Assembly (NCBI RefSeq): GCF_031846345.1
Contig: NZ_JAVRHX010000004.1
Coordinates: forward strand, 186,001 to 250,000
DNA: 64,000 nucleotides
Direction: 5' to 3'
Source: Glaciecola petra
GTDB taxonomy: Bacteria; Pseudomonadota; Gammaproteobacteria; Enterobacterales; Alteromonadaceae
The notes beneath the pieces were generated by a model. The model was not told the DNA's origin and searched no databases. It saw only the letters and a list, made by a program, of their open reading frames with translations. The position numbers and the translations under genes were made by a program. This document shows positions 1-9,259 of this stretch, one piece after another. The stretch's first letter is position 1, and the number at the start of each line of letters is the position of its first letter.

Positions 1-2
1 TG

Positions 3-812
3 CATGTGATGCTCTCTGTCGCCTTACGATTTGCGATAGCAGCGCTTATTATCGGTGGCATTTGTGTTGTAAAAGGGATCACACTTAGGGTAGATATACG
101 GCTTCACAAATGGTTTTTCTTGGCCGGTATTTTGCTCTATACCTTAGATTACTCTTTTTTATATGCCGCCCAAGCACATATGATTAGCGCCCTATTGGCA
201 GTGCTCAGCAGCAGTGTTATCTATTTTAATGTGGTGCTTAGGCGCTTAATAATGGGTGTGCCAATGCGCTTAGAGGTTGTGCTGGGCGCAACGATAGGGT
301 TAATCGGTATTGTACTAATATTTTTGCCCGAGTTTGAAGCATTTAGTCTACAACAAGGCATTATTGTAGGTTTATTGTTTGCTACCGCTTCGTTTTTATC
401 AGCAGCACTTGGCAACGTAGTATCTGAAAAAATACTGCAGGGGCCTGTTAGGGTGATGCAAATGAATTTTTGGTGTATGTCTTATGGTGTGGTAATTACA
501 AGCTGTATCGCATTTTTGAGCGGGGCCAGTGTAAGCTTGCCTTCAAACACTTCTTATTATGCCTCCTTGTTGTATTTAAGTGTGTTTGGCTCTGTTATCG
601 CCTTTGGTGCTTATATGCGTTTATTAAAGCAGATTGGCTCTGATAAATCCGCTTATGTCGTTTTAGTTTACCCAATTGTCGCGCTCGCTATTTCAACAGT
701 TTTTGAAGGCTATCAATGGACTTATTTGGCCGTAATAGGCGTGTTTATTGTGCTAATAGGTAACGCAATTGCTATGGGTAAACTTAACTCGCTTTTGAGC
801 ATCAAGGCTTAG
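3..812 (+). CDS. EamA/DMT-family permease, 5' truncated by window edge
   Basis: This is an inner-membrane permease of the drug/metabolite transporter superfamily. The visible 268 residues are almost entirely hydrophobic helices (about nine can be counted), arranged as the two EamA half-repeats. The second half holds the typical segment SVIAFGAYMRLLKQIGSDKSA near residue 200, followed by a YPIVALAIS helix. EamA proteins usually have about 290-300 residues and ten helices. The frame stays open to the left edge, so roughly the first helix lies outside the window. The GTG at 6 and ATG at 9 are probably internal. The substrate cannot be told from sequence; members export amino acids, nucleosides or drugs. 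The gene ends in a hairpin that overlaps its stop codon and shows no link to the toxin-antitoxin genes that follow. Confidence 0.85.
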   Translation, partial: HVMLSVALRFAIAALIIGGICVVKGITLRVDIRLHKWFFLAGILLYTLDYSFLYAAQAHMISALLAVLSSSVIYFNVVLRRLIMGVPMRLEVVLGATIGLIGIVLIFLPEFEAFSLQQGIIVGLLFATASFLSAALGNVVSEKILQGPVRVMQMNFWCMSYGVVITSCIAFLSGASVSLPSNTSYYASLLYLSVFGSVIAFGAYMRLLKQIGSDKSAYVVLVYPIVALAISTVFEGYQWTYLAVIGVFIVLIGNAIAMGKLNSLLSIKA

Positions 813-836
813 TTTCAAAGTAAGCCTTCTTCTTTT
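804..836 (+). terminator. Rho-independent terminator of the EamA gene
   Basis: The 8-bp inverted repeat AAGGCTTA (804-811) / TAAGCCTT (821-828) has a 9-nt loop and is followed by a pyrimidine-rich, T-rich tract. The left arm includes the stop codon of the permease gene. The T tract is interrupted by C, so termination may be partial. Confidence 0.5.
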
Positions 837-904
837 CTATTCGTAGTAATTCTCCCTTGCAAGTTACAACCAGTCTATTAAACCAGTCTAATAAGGAGGG
901 TGTT

Positions 905-1138
905 ATGAACACTGAAATTGGCGCTTACGACGCAAAAACAAAATTGCCTGAATTACTTAGAAGGGCTGAACGCGGTGAAAGTTTTACGATCACCAACAGA
1001 GGTAAACCTGTAGCGCAAATAGTGCCTGTGCAAGAAGAAAAAGCGACAGAGCAGATTATCAATGAAATACAAGAGCTTCGGGGTCAGTATTTAACAAGTA
1101 ATGAGTTGAGAGCTTACAAAGAAGATGGTAAAAAATGA
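905..1138 (+). CDS. Phd/YefM-family antitoxin
   Basis: This is the antitoxin of a type II toxin-antitoxin pair, expected to bind and neutralise the PIN-domain toxin encoded next and to repress its own operon. The 77-residue product begins with the Phd/YefM DNA-binding fold, seen as AYDAKTKLPELLRRAERGE followed by the ITNRGKPVAQIVP strand-turn. The charged C-terminal tail is the part that normally wraps the toxin. The ATG at 905 is chosen because a strong AGGAGG sits seven bases upstream; an in-frame TTG at 857 has no ribosome-binding site. The stop codon overlaps the toxin start (ATGA), so the two are translationally coupled. Phd-type antitoxins are often paired with VapC toxins, so the gene could equally be called vapB. 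Confidence 0.88.
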   Translation: MNTEIGAYDAKTKLPELLRRAERGESFTITNRGKPVAQIVPVQEEKATEQIINEIQELRGQYLTSNELRAYKEDGKK

Positions 1139-1560
1139 TGCGATTCATATTAGATACTTCTGTGTGTATGTGTTGGTTGTTACCTACTGAGAAAGCAAAA
1201 GATCAAGACTACGCCGCTAGAGTTCTTACATCCTTGAATAATAATAGCGCACTGGTGCCTAATTTATGGCACTTAGAAGTCGCGAATGTATTTCTCAATG
1301 CAGTGTGTAAATCTGGTCTTGAAAATAGCCTCGCTAAAACCTTTATGCAAAAATTACAGTTGCTGCCCATTAGCACCGACAATACTACAAACATTCACGC
1401 CTTTGGTGATACCTACAATTTAGCCACACAATATAAATTAAGCAGTTACGATGCTGCTTATCTCGAATTAGCAGCACGACATAGTATTCCTCTAGCAACC
1501 CTCGATAAAAACCTAATGAAAGCATGTAAAAGTCATGGAGTAGCGCTTTATCATGCTTAA
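1135..1560 (+). CDS. vapC: VapC-type PIN-domain ribonuclease toxin
   Basis: This is the toxin of the pair: a small Mg-dependent RNase of the PIN fold that in studied VapC proteins cuts tRNA or rRNA. The acidic active-site residues are all present: D7 in FILDTS, E48 in WHLEVANV, D106 in LSSYDAAYLELA and D124 in LATLDKNL. The length (141 aa) is normal for VapC. Two consecutive ATG codons overlap the antitoxin stop, the first giving a 4-bp ATGA junction. The frame is complete with no lost catalytic residue, so the module looks functional. It sits between a permease and a large convergent operon, with only 23 bp separating its stop from the end of that operon. Confidence 0.9.
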   Translation: MMRFILDTSVCMCWLLPTEKAKDQDYAARVLTSLNNNSALVPNLWHLEVANVFLNAVCKSGLENSLAKTFMQKLQLLPISTDNTTNIHAFGDTYNLATQYKLSSYDAAYLELAARHSIPLATLDKNLMKACKSHGVALYHA

Positions 1561-1583
1561 ACTAGGTCATTTAAAGACGCCTT

Positions 1584-4500
1584 CTACTGAGGAATAACAT
1601 GCACTCTGTCCTCACCTGTTTCTAACTTTCCACGAAAGTTAATGGTCTTAAAGTTAGTGCCAACCAATACTTCACCTTTTATACGATATGTACATATTTG
1701 GTCAGTACCGCCACTGTCACAGGTTATCAGCACTTGTCCAGGCACTGTAGTACCCCCGTTTTGAGCCGACAGATTATCTTTGTTCCACCACATACTTACT
1801 GCCGGTAAAGGGTTATTTTCCAATAATTCTAAGCGCAGGAGATCATTGCTTTGGCTTATTAAATCTCCATCGGCATTTGCGATATAGATAATGATAGCGT
1901 CATCAATTTTCGCACCTGAATCATACAATTCGACCAAAGAAGCATCGTTGGGTATCACATTAAGCGCGCCCGTTGCATTGCCTATTTTAATATCGTCTGG
2001 CACCTCTAATTGTACATTTGGATCAGACGTTTCAAGCCTAAGTTTATAAAAATTCAATGGTAAGGCTCGTGGCAACCGGAACTTAATCTTACTGTCTGTG
2101 GCTGACTCAACCTTAAATATTTCGCCAGTTTTACTTGCATCGTTAACTTGAATGAGCTTTAGCTTTAAGTCGTAACGAGCAGCAAAAGACTGTAGGTTTT
2201 CTCCGCGAATAGTGATCAAGCGCCCTAACCTTGCATTTTGCGGTGTCGCTTTAAATATCTTAGGTTGTCCCACCCAGCGAATGTCGCGACCAGGCAAAGG
2301 TAAGCCTTCGCTAGAAAAGTCAGAATAGTCGTTGTCATCCATAATAATACTGACATTTATAATTTCCCCTCTTAACTTTTTCATTAGTGGGGCTAAATCA
2401 CTAATAGGAATGCCAATATCCACCCACGAAAGGTCTGAAATATCAATTTTGTGGGATTCGTTTAATTGCAAGGTTTGTTTGTTACCAAAGCGATCTGTTA
2501 AGCGCAGTTTCGGCCAATAGTTTTCACCATCAGATTGCAGATAAACAAACTTGGTACCGCGTATAAATAATTTATTACTATCAACGGTAGAAAAGAGCTC
2601 GGGAATATCATCGTCAATACCGCTATTACTTGTACTAATGCGTGTAATCGATGCTCTTGGTGCCACCTCAAAAGTAAACTTTTCTGGTGTGTATACGGCT
2701 TGAAAACCCTGAAACGCATTGGTAGCGATACTGGCAACACGGATTGGAATAGCGGCTTTTTCTGCAAAGTCTTTGACTTTTTCTTTTAAACTAGCAAAAA
2801 AATTATCGCTTAATGCCTTGGGCAAACAATCAGGCAATTTATTTGTGACCAACATACTGCCTGCGATATCGTATGCGTATTTAGCTATGGTTTCTTTCAC
2901 AATATTTTCAATTTCTACGGGGTTGTTTGCAGCATCAATCTTTTTCTTAAATTCGGCCACCATGGTGCCATAACTCACTAAAGAAGTAGGCGCACTGGTC
3001 GCAATAAACTTCGCTAAACATTGGCCCGTTGCTCCATCTACATTGGCTTGTCCTAGCAAAGAACCAACAATAGGCAACACTACTCGCTCCAGCATGGTGC
3101 GTCCTAGCACTATGTTTTGCGCCTTCTGCTGCGCTTTGGTCAAAGTTACGTTAGTGCCTACGCCAAGACCGCCGGTTAAAAACTCAAGCTTACACACCTG
3201 CATATGACATAAAGGTGCGCCGCTGTCAGAGGCCACATAAGCAATTTGGTCAAGGCTAAGAAGCCCCCACCCCGAGGCCCCTATCATGCCAGTATCTAAA
3301 AACTCTTTTGCGTGACTTTTAAGTACTTTATTGGTTAAAGCGTTAGTCACTTGCAAGCTGGCAAAATAAACGCCTTCATTTCGAGCGCACAAGTCAGAAG
3401 GCCAGATACCAGCGGGCTTATTGACTGATTCTAGGCCTAAACAAGTAAAAGCGTCGCGATAGAAACTAATTTTCATGCCCGAATATGAATTTGCCCCGAA
3501 CTCAGTTTTAAATCCAACAACTTTGGATATAGGTTCGTACATTACATCACCAGCAAAAACAGCGGCAAATGTATCGTCGAGGTAATCAAATAGGCTAGAT
3601 GAGCTTTGGTTGTTTACAACAAACGAATTAAATGAACGCGATTGTATGGCGTCGCTTTGAGCTGATAAAACAGCCAGCATCTTGTCGACTTCTTGTATTA
3701 GCTTGTTTTCGCTTTCTAGTGAATAGGCATATTCATGTAGTTCACTGATGCGGGCAAGAGAATCTTCACCTGCGTCAAGACTAAAAGAATAGTCAATCAA
3801 GTTTTTAATTGACGATTGTTGGTCTAGAGGCAATGAATCCGATAAGCGTTTTACCATCAAGCTTTCCAAGGTGCTTTGCACACCTAATTCAATTCGTTGA
3901 GAATGTGGCCAAACAACCGCTTCTACGCTTCTGTTGTTGGCATGATAAAAACGTAAATAAGAGGGTTTATTATTCACCGGTAGTGATATTGTCACGGGCG
4001 CCATGACACCAGTATGTGGCGCTGACAACACAATTTTACCTTGCTCACTCAGTGCTGACCATTCACTCGGCACTTCCAGTGAATTAGTGGCAAAAAGTTC
4101 AATTTCGCGCATTAAAGGTAACACTATTGACGATGTTGTTGTGTCGGTTTTCCAGCTCAATACGTTCGAACTAGTAACTTGCGGTAAATGAGTCACAATT
4201 TGCTTGTTTTCTACACTAAAATTTAACGCAACATCACCTAAAAACAATTCACTGATTGCCTCCAAATGCACACCTTCCAATACTGCCTGCTCACCCGTGT
4301 AAATGGGTGTTTGATGTTTAAACAGTATGGGTGAATGGGCTGTGTATGCCTGTACAATGAGAGCTTCACTTTCAATTCCCTGCGCCGCAACAGAAACGCC
4401 GGTAGGTAGCGCCTCGTTCAGGGATGTCACAAATCCGCCATGCTCATCCACTGCAATTTCTTGTGCCTGAATGCCAGCTTGACCGTGCCACATTAAATAA

Positions 4501-4934
4501 AAGGGCGGGCTATATTTGTGGCTATTGTCGAGTCTACCGGTAACAGTATTACCCGTAATCACAACATTGTTTTGAAGACTGCCATTAATATCGCTTGCCA
4601 CCATTGCGAGAGACAAAACACCTTCGCCACTCACCTTACGCAGAGGCGTAAATGGGTCGTTATCTATTGTATCGTTCAAGCCATCTTTGTCTTGGTCTTG
4701 AAGAAAAGTGGCTTCATCAAAGTCAGCACTCATCACACTTTTACCAATTTGCGTTTGGTCTGTGGCAACCGACGGTGGTGACGCTTCGCCTGTCGGTTCG
4801 GCTGGTGCCGCAGGAATGGCTGGCGCCGCGGTATCACTATTGCCGCCACCACAAGCAACTAGCAAGGTAGCTGCCACAGTGCATAGCAAAGCAGACTTAA
4901 ATAAGCTATTCGTGGTTTTCGTGTTAATCATCAT
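1584..4934 (-). CDS. Giant lipoprotein with IPT/TIG-like C-terminal region (fourth gene of the giant operon)
   Basis: Function is unknown. The 1116-residue protein starts with a lipoprotein signal whose lipobox LVAC (Cys near residue 28) is followed by GGGNSDTAAP and a Pro/Ala-rich linker, so it should be lipid-anchored, probably at the outer membrane. An Asp-rich calcium-type repeat DQDKDGLNDTIDNDPFTP lies near residue 80. The middle is unassigned and has conserved-looking Cys pairs. Around residue 890 the stretch PKIFKATPQNARLGRLITI resembles the start of an IPT/TIG immunoglobulin-like domain. It is the last gene of the four-gene leftward operon. Its ATG overlaps the stop of the upstream gene in TGATGATG, which implies translational coupling. 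Its end converges on vapC. No enzyme motif was seen; a structural or cell-surface role is inferred. Confidence 0.75.
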   Translation of the reverse strand: MMINTKTTNSLFKSALLCTVAATLLVACGGGNSDTAAPAIPAAPAEPTGEASPPSVATDQTQIGKSVMSADFDEATFLQDQDKDGLNDTIDNDPFTPLRKVSGEGVLSLAMVASDINGSLQNNVVITGNTVTGRLDNSHKYSPPFYLMWHGQAGIQAQEIAVDEHGGFVTSLNEALPTGVSVAAQGIESEALIVQAYTAHSPILFKHQTPIYTGEQAVLEGVHLEAISELFLGDVALNFSVENKQIVTHLPQVTSSNVLSWKTDTTTSSIVLPLMREIELFATNSLEVPSEWSALSEQGKIVLSAPHTGVMAPVTISLPVNNKPSYLRFYHANNRSVEAVVWPHSQRIELGVQSTLESLMVKRLSDSLPLDQQSSIKNLIDYSFSLDAGEDSLARISELHEYAYSLESENKLIQEVDKMLAVLSAQSDAIQSRSFNSFVVNNQSSSSLFDYLDDTFAAVFAGDVMYEPISKVVGFKTEFGANSYSGMKISFYRDAFTCLGLESVNKPAGIWPSDLCARNEGVYFASLQVTNALTNKVLKSHAKEFLDTGMIGASGWGLLSLDQIAYVASDSGAPLCHMQVCKLEFLTGGLGVGTNVTLTKAQQKAQNIVLGRTMLERVVLPIVGSLLGQANVDGATGQCLAKFIATSAPTSLVSYGTMVAEFKKKIDAANNPVEIENIVKETIAKYAYDIAGSMLVTNKLPDCLPKALSDNFFASLKEKVKDFAEKAAIPIRVASIATNAFQGFQAVYTPEKFTFEVAPRASITRISTSNSGIDDDIPELFSTVDSNKLFIRGTKFVYLQSDGENYWPKLRLTDRFGNKQTLQLNESHKIDISDLSWVDIGIPISDLAPLMKKLRGEIINVSIIMDDNDYSDFSSEGLPLPGRDIRWVGQPKIFKATPQNARLGRLITIRGENLQSFAARYDLKLKLIQVNDASKTGEIFKVESATDSKIKFRLPRALPLNFYKLRLETSDPNVQLEVPDDIKIGNATGALNVIPNDASLVELYDSGAKIDDAIIIYIANADGDLISQSNDLLRLELLENNPLPAVSMWWNKDNLSAQNGGTTVPGQVLITCDSGGTDQICTYRIKGEVLVGTNFKTINFRGKLETGEDRVHVIPQ

Positions 4935-7900
4935 CAGTTCACTCCCTCGGTGATGTTTATTGTGACGACAAGGTCAACTCCATTACCATTTTCGTCTTCC
5001 ACTCGCACTGTAAATTGAGTTTGCGTTGGGCCAGATGTGCCGTATTTGACAAAAAACTCATTTAAACCTCTGTCAGAGTCAAACAAGGTATAGGCCAGAG
5101 TATCGCCATACACTATTTGTCCAAAACAACCGGCCATTGGCAGTTCTGGCGAATTAATATCAAGAATTTGTCCGTCCAAACCCAATTCAAACCACTGACA
5201 AAATGACTCCAAACGTGCACTGCTAAATAAGGCCGTATCACGCCAAGCGAATAGTGTTCTATTGTCTGGAATATCATCACCTACTTGAGTAAAATCTCCC
5301 GTCTCTCTATTGATAAGAAATTTAGCGTTGCCAAACAGTGATTTTTGACCAAACCACAACAAGTTGTCACCCAGGGGAATGAGCTGATTGAGCTCGTTTC
5401 GGCTAATTTGATCAGAAAATAAATCAGGTTCGCCCACCGGCGTTAGTTCAGTATCGCCATTTTTCCATATGAATATTTGTACGCCCTCGTTGTTGCCCTC
5501 GCCGTTTACCGGCAACAAGGTGTAAAAGGCATCTTCTATCCATAAACCTTGAATAGAATTGAAGTAATTGTCTAGGGTATATAAAAGCTGTCCATTGGGC
5601 TGACCGTCTACATGTGCAATAAATTGATTAGTAATGTCGTTGTAGAGCACCAAAGTACCAATTTCGCTAGAGAAGATCCTATCAATTCTGGCAAAGCTCA
5701 CAGGCAGCCTAAACACTTGCTCAAAGTCAAAACCGTTTGCGCTACAATAAAGACCATCCCCACCGGTTAAACAAAATTGTCCATCTATCGTGGCTTGCCC
5801 TGCGCTAAATCGGTCACAAGAGAGCAAAATACTAACTGCTTCATTGTTTTTTACATCGATTCTTTCCCATTGGCTATCCATGCAGTGATACAGCACGCCA
5901 TTGCTTTCATTCACTTGGGCGCCAAACAAACTTGCAAAGCCACCGGTGTCAATCTCACCAAAAGTATTATCGGGCAATTGCCATTTGATAAAGGTAGAAC
6001 TGGTGTCTTGATTAGTGTAACTGTAATAAATGATTTCTTGTTCAATACTGGTCACGATACCCGAGTAACCTGTGGAATTTTCGTCAATCACTTGGCTACC
6101 TTCTTGAGGTGTCCATGTATGGATTTTATAAACGCGGGGGTCGGCATTAAAATTGGCTGTCCTGTATGCCACACCGTTATCTTTCCAAGGCCTAATATCA
6201 AGAGGGTCATTTTCGAGCGCTAAAACTTCTCTACCAGACGCCAATTCAGGAGTATAATCGTAACCCTCGGTACTTTCGATAAGTGTACCGCTGTCGGTTG
6301 TTTGCACTACTTGAGTCAACCGTAATGTCTCGCCGTCAGGCTCTTCAATAAAGGTGAGTAACTCGTCGTAGCCAATCAATAGGTTTTCACCCTGGGCAAC
6401 GGTGTAACTGGGCATTCCATTAATGACAGGTGGATCATCAACTGGATTGACCGTTACTGTGACACTGGCCGTCGATACGGCTCCTTCCGCATTTTGGGCA
6501 GTCACATCAAATGACAAATTGGCAATATTAATGGTCACGGGAGCCACAATGATGGGAGAAGGAGTATTGGCGCCGCTAATATTTACCAAAGTTCCTGAAG
6601 TTTGCACCCAAGCATAAGTCACACTAGGGTCACCAATGCCACTTGTAGTAGCCGAAGCGTCAAAAGATACTTGCGCTCTTTCGTCTATTGTATAAGCATC
6701 AGCCGCCAACATTATGTTAGGCGGACTAGACACCGAACGATTGATATTCACTAATTGCACGTTATCACTAGCGGCAAGTGTTGCCCCTAATAAGTCTTCA
6801 ATGCGTAAACGAAAACGAGTATTACCCGCCACATCATTCGCTAGCAAAGATGCCGGAATGATCATCGATTGTTGACCCGGTATAAAAGTCAAAAAACCGC
6901 TTAGTGCTTCAAAATCGACACCGCCAACTGCGTTGTCACCATCACTTTCAACCGCTTCCAAGAAATAATTAAAACTTATTTCTTGCAAGGCAGGCGAGCT
7001 CAGCACAAGCTCAAGAAATGCAATACCTCCCTGATTGCCAACATTCACACTAATATCAGAGCCAAGCGCTAATAAAGGCTCGATTGGGTCACCTGCGCAT
7101 AAGTTAAGCGGGTCGTTGCGACATTCGTCAACTGAGTCGCTAACACTATCTCCATCGGAGTCTTCGAGCCATGGGTAGGTAGATGTATCAAAAGGGGACT
7201 GTAAGGTCTCGCTTAGGTTAGATAAAGTATCGCTGTCTGTATCTTGTGAAAAATCGGCTAACGAGTCATTTTGTGCAATGCGTTGTGCGCCTTCAGCAAA
7301 TATTGTCATTCGCAATAAATAACGCAGGTCACTGGCTTGCGCTTGCCATTGTGCAAGTTCAACATCGGTGTAATAGTTTGGGCAATCTCGTTGCCACTGG
7401 GCAAAATAGTCGGCATCAGCTTGGATCACCGCCAAATCGGCAGAACTAATAAAACAACCTTGCTCTTCTAAAATGACCGGCATGCGTAAACGTTCAATTA
7501 ACCACTCACTTGTGCTAGTGCCACTCATTGGCAAGGCTCCAATAAATACCTCTCCTATTAGCGACAAACCAACATAACTAGGATTTTCATTTAAGGTGTT
7601 ACCAATACTTGTGTACCAGTCGAACAAACTACGTTGCTCGCGGTCCATCATTGACTGCTCCAACACGTTAATCCAAGATGCAGGTAAACGTTCAACACCC
7701 AAACGCACTGCTTCGTCTTCTCCGGCTATGCGAGCTTCTTCGCGTAACGAGCTTTCAAATAATAGTGCCGCTAAAGATTTATCGTCGCTAAACGGTATCT
7801 GTTGCTCAATCACTAGTTTAGCCTCAAGCCAATCAATGAGTAAGCTGCGCCACTGGCCAATATCTTGCCATTGTCCGCTATGGGTTGTCGGGAAATCTTG

Positions 7901-9259
7901 GATATTGACGTCACCCTTACCCTCAAATAATAACAATGAGATTTCTTGGCTTGGGTTGCCAAGCTCATTAATTAAATCACTTGGTACATTAACCGTTTTA
8001 CTTGCACGAACAGCTAAAGTTTTGCCAGCAGCAACTCGTATTTCTGGCCATTGTGATGCCTCCATACTTTTACTCGCATTACTGCGCAATATTGCCGGTG
8101 CCAAAAGTGATGGCTCTACCGACATTGTCAGTAAATCGTCTTCGCCAACTAAATCATCTAATTCAAATAGTTTGGTACCGTCAAGCTGCGCAGCCTGAAT
8201 GTTTTCAAGTTTATCGACGCCTAATTTATCTCTAAAGGTATACTCTATTTCGTATAAGCGACGCGCAGCTGGTTTTTGTTGTAGCAGGAGTTTGTTTTCG
8301 TTATATGCTTCGTCATCTGGCAGTTCACCACTAGGAACAGTTAACACAATGTCGTCATGCCGGGTCCCACGAAGGTTTTCGTCAAAGTCACTCCACCCAT
8401 CACCGTCTGTATCGTTGGGTATACTGCAATTTTCGATATCAAGTTCTTCGCATCTGAGCCATACATCAAATTCGCTCCAACCATCGCCGTTTGTATCTGT
8501 AAATAGTTCAGAATTAAGTGGATCAAGGCCAATAGCCGCTTCTACCATATCAGGTACGCCGTCGCCGTCAGAATCTCGCTTTTCTTTCAATGGGTCGGTG
8601 TTAGTAATATTGTAGGTAGCGCGTTGTTCACCTAGTACCTGACCGGCCTGATTGAGGCTGACTACTAGCTCATAAACGCCGTCTTCTATCAAATAAATGC
8701 GTTTACTATACAGTCCGTTGGCATCTGGCTTTTGCTCGCTTGAAAAGCTAAACTCTTCTATCGCCCCACCGTTTATTTGCCAACTTAACTGCGCTTGTCC
8801 TTGCGCTACAATGTCTGCATCGACCTGCATGAGGACTTCGATTGTGTCATTGCTACTCAACGACCCTGGTAATAGATACAACTGAGAAGTGCCACTAAAA
8901 GAGGAGTCGCTACGGTCGGCCTGACCAAATCCGACAATAGATACACCAGCTTGCATAGGCGTCATCGGTAAAGAGCTATCAGGCAGGCCATTAACCAATA
9001 CTTGCAAAGGTGAAGCCACATTAAAACCTTGTAAATCACCGTATTGTTTAACCCAGTCTCCTACCGAGTATGTGGTCACCGCTTGTGTCTCGGGGTCCAC
9101 CACCCAAACATTAATAAACTGGTCAGAAAAAATAGAAGATGCACTAAGGTTAGCACTGCAACATGCCAAGACAATTATGATGCTTCGGTTAGCCAAAGAC
9201 TTCAAAGACTTCCATATTGAAAAAGTTAATGTTAATACAGCGAATATTATATGAGTCAT
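4934..9259 (-). CDS. Giant exported protein with TSP3-like repeats, Calx-beta-like and PKD/Ig-like domains (third gene)
   Basis: The 1441-residue protein is of unknown function. A hydrophobic N-terminal stretch ending around LACCSANLSA suggests Sec export; the paired Cys could also be a non-standard lipobox. Thrombospondin-3-like calcium repeats lie at about residues 227-300 (DSDGDGVPD, DTNGDGWSEFD, DTDGDGWSDFD), with another near 703 (DSDGDSVSDSVDEC). A Calx-beta-like segment with GVDFEALSGFLTFIPGQQS lies at about 730-840. A PKD/Ig-like domain at about 846-941 ends in VTVTVNPVDDPP. After residue 1000 the chain turns into repeated short strand motifs suggestive of a beta-propeller. It ends with a cadherin-like strand, VRVEDENGNGVDLVVTINI. 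It overlaps both operon neighbours by one base. A long extracellular or periplasmic scaffold is inferred. Confidence 0.75.
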   Translation of the reverse strand: MTHIIFAVLTLTFSIWKSLKSLANRSIIIVLACCSANLSASSIFSDQFINVWVVDPETQAVTTYSVGDWVKQYGDLQGFNVASPLQVLVNGLPDSSLPMTPMQAGVSIVGFGQADRSDSSFSGTSQLYLLPGSLSSNDTIEVLMQVDADIVAQGQAQLSWQINGGAIEEFSFSSEQKPDANGLYSKRIYLIEDGVYELVVSLNQAGQVLGEQRATYNITNTDPLKEKRDSDGDGVPDMVEAAIGLDPLNSELFTDTNGDGWSEFDVWLRCEELDIENCSIPNDTDGDGWSDFDENLRGTRHDDIVLTVPSGELPDDEAYNENKLLLQQKPAARRLYEIEYTFRDKLGVDKLENIQAAQLDGTKLFELDDLVGEDDLLTMSVEPSLLAPAILRSNASKSMEASQWPEIRVAAGKTLAVRASKTVNVPSDLINELGNPSQEISLLLFEGKGDVNIQDFPTTHSGQWQDIGQWRSLLIDWLEAKLVIEQQIPFSDDKSLAALLFESSLREEARIAGEDEAVRLGVERLPASWINVLEQSMMDREQRSLFDWYTSIGNTLNENPSYVGLSLIGEVFIGALPMSGTSTSEWLIERLRMPVILEEQGCFISSADLAVIQADADYFAQWQRDCPNYYTDVELAQWQAQASDLRYLLRMTIFAEGAQRIAQNDSLADFSQDTDSDTLSNLSETLQSPFDTSTYPWLEDSDGDSVSDSVDECRNDPLNLCAGDPIEPLLALGSDISVNVGNQGGIAFLELVLSSPALQEISFNYFLEAVESDGDNAVGGVDFEALSGFLTFIPGQQSMIIPASLLANDVAGNTRFRLRIEDLLGATLAASDNVQLVNINRSVSSPPNIMLAADAYTIDERAQVSFDASATTSGIGDPSVTYAWVQTSGTLVNISGANTPSPIIVAPVTINIANLSFDVTAQNAEGAVSTASVTVTVNPVDDPPVINGMPSYTVAQGENLLIGYDELLTFIEEPDGETLRLTQVVQTTDSGTLIESTEGYDYTPELASGREVLALENDPLDIRPWKDNGVAYRTANFNADPRVYKIHTWTPQEGSQVIDENSTGYSGIVTSIEQEIIYYSYTNQDTSSTFIKWQLPDNTFGEIDTGGFASLFGAQVNESNGVLYHCMDSQWERIDVKNNEAVSILLSCDRFSAGQATIDGQFCLTGGDGLYCSANGFDFEQVFRLPVSFARIDRIFSSEIGTLVLYNDITNQFIAHVDGQPNGQLLYTLDNYFNSIQGLWIEDAFYTLLPVNGEGNNEGVQIFIWKNGDTELTPVGEPDLFSDQISRNELNQLIPLGDNLLWFGQKSLFGNAKFLINRETGDFTQVGDDIPDNRTLFAWRDTALFSSARLESFCQWFELGLDGQILDINSPELPMAGCFGQIVYGDTLAYTLFDSDRGLNEFFVKYGTSGPTQTQFTVRVEDENGNGVDLVVTINITEGVN

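Noticed and set aside
5777..6223. 148-codon plus-strand frame
   Set aside because: Antisense shadow of the 1441-aa gene, with no start signal and no recognisable domain.
7596..8615. Long plus-strand open frames (200 and 138 codons) opposite the 1441-aa gene
   Set aside because: They lie wholly antisense to a better-supported exported protein, have Ser-rich low-complexity translations, no ribosome-binding site and no family motif.
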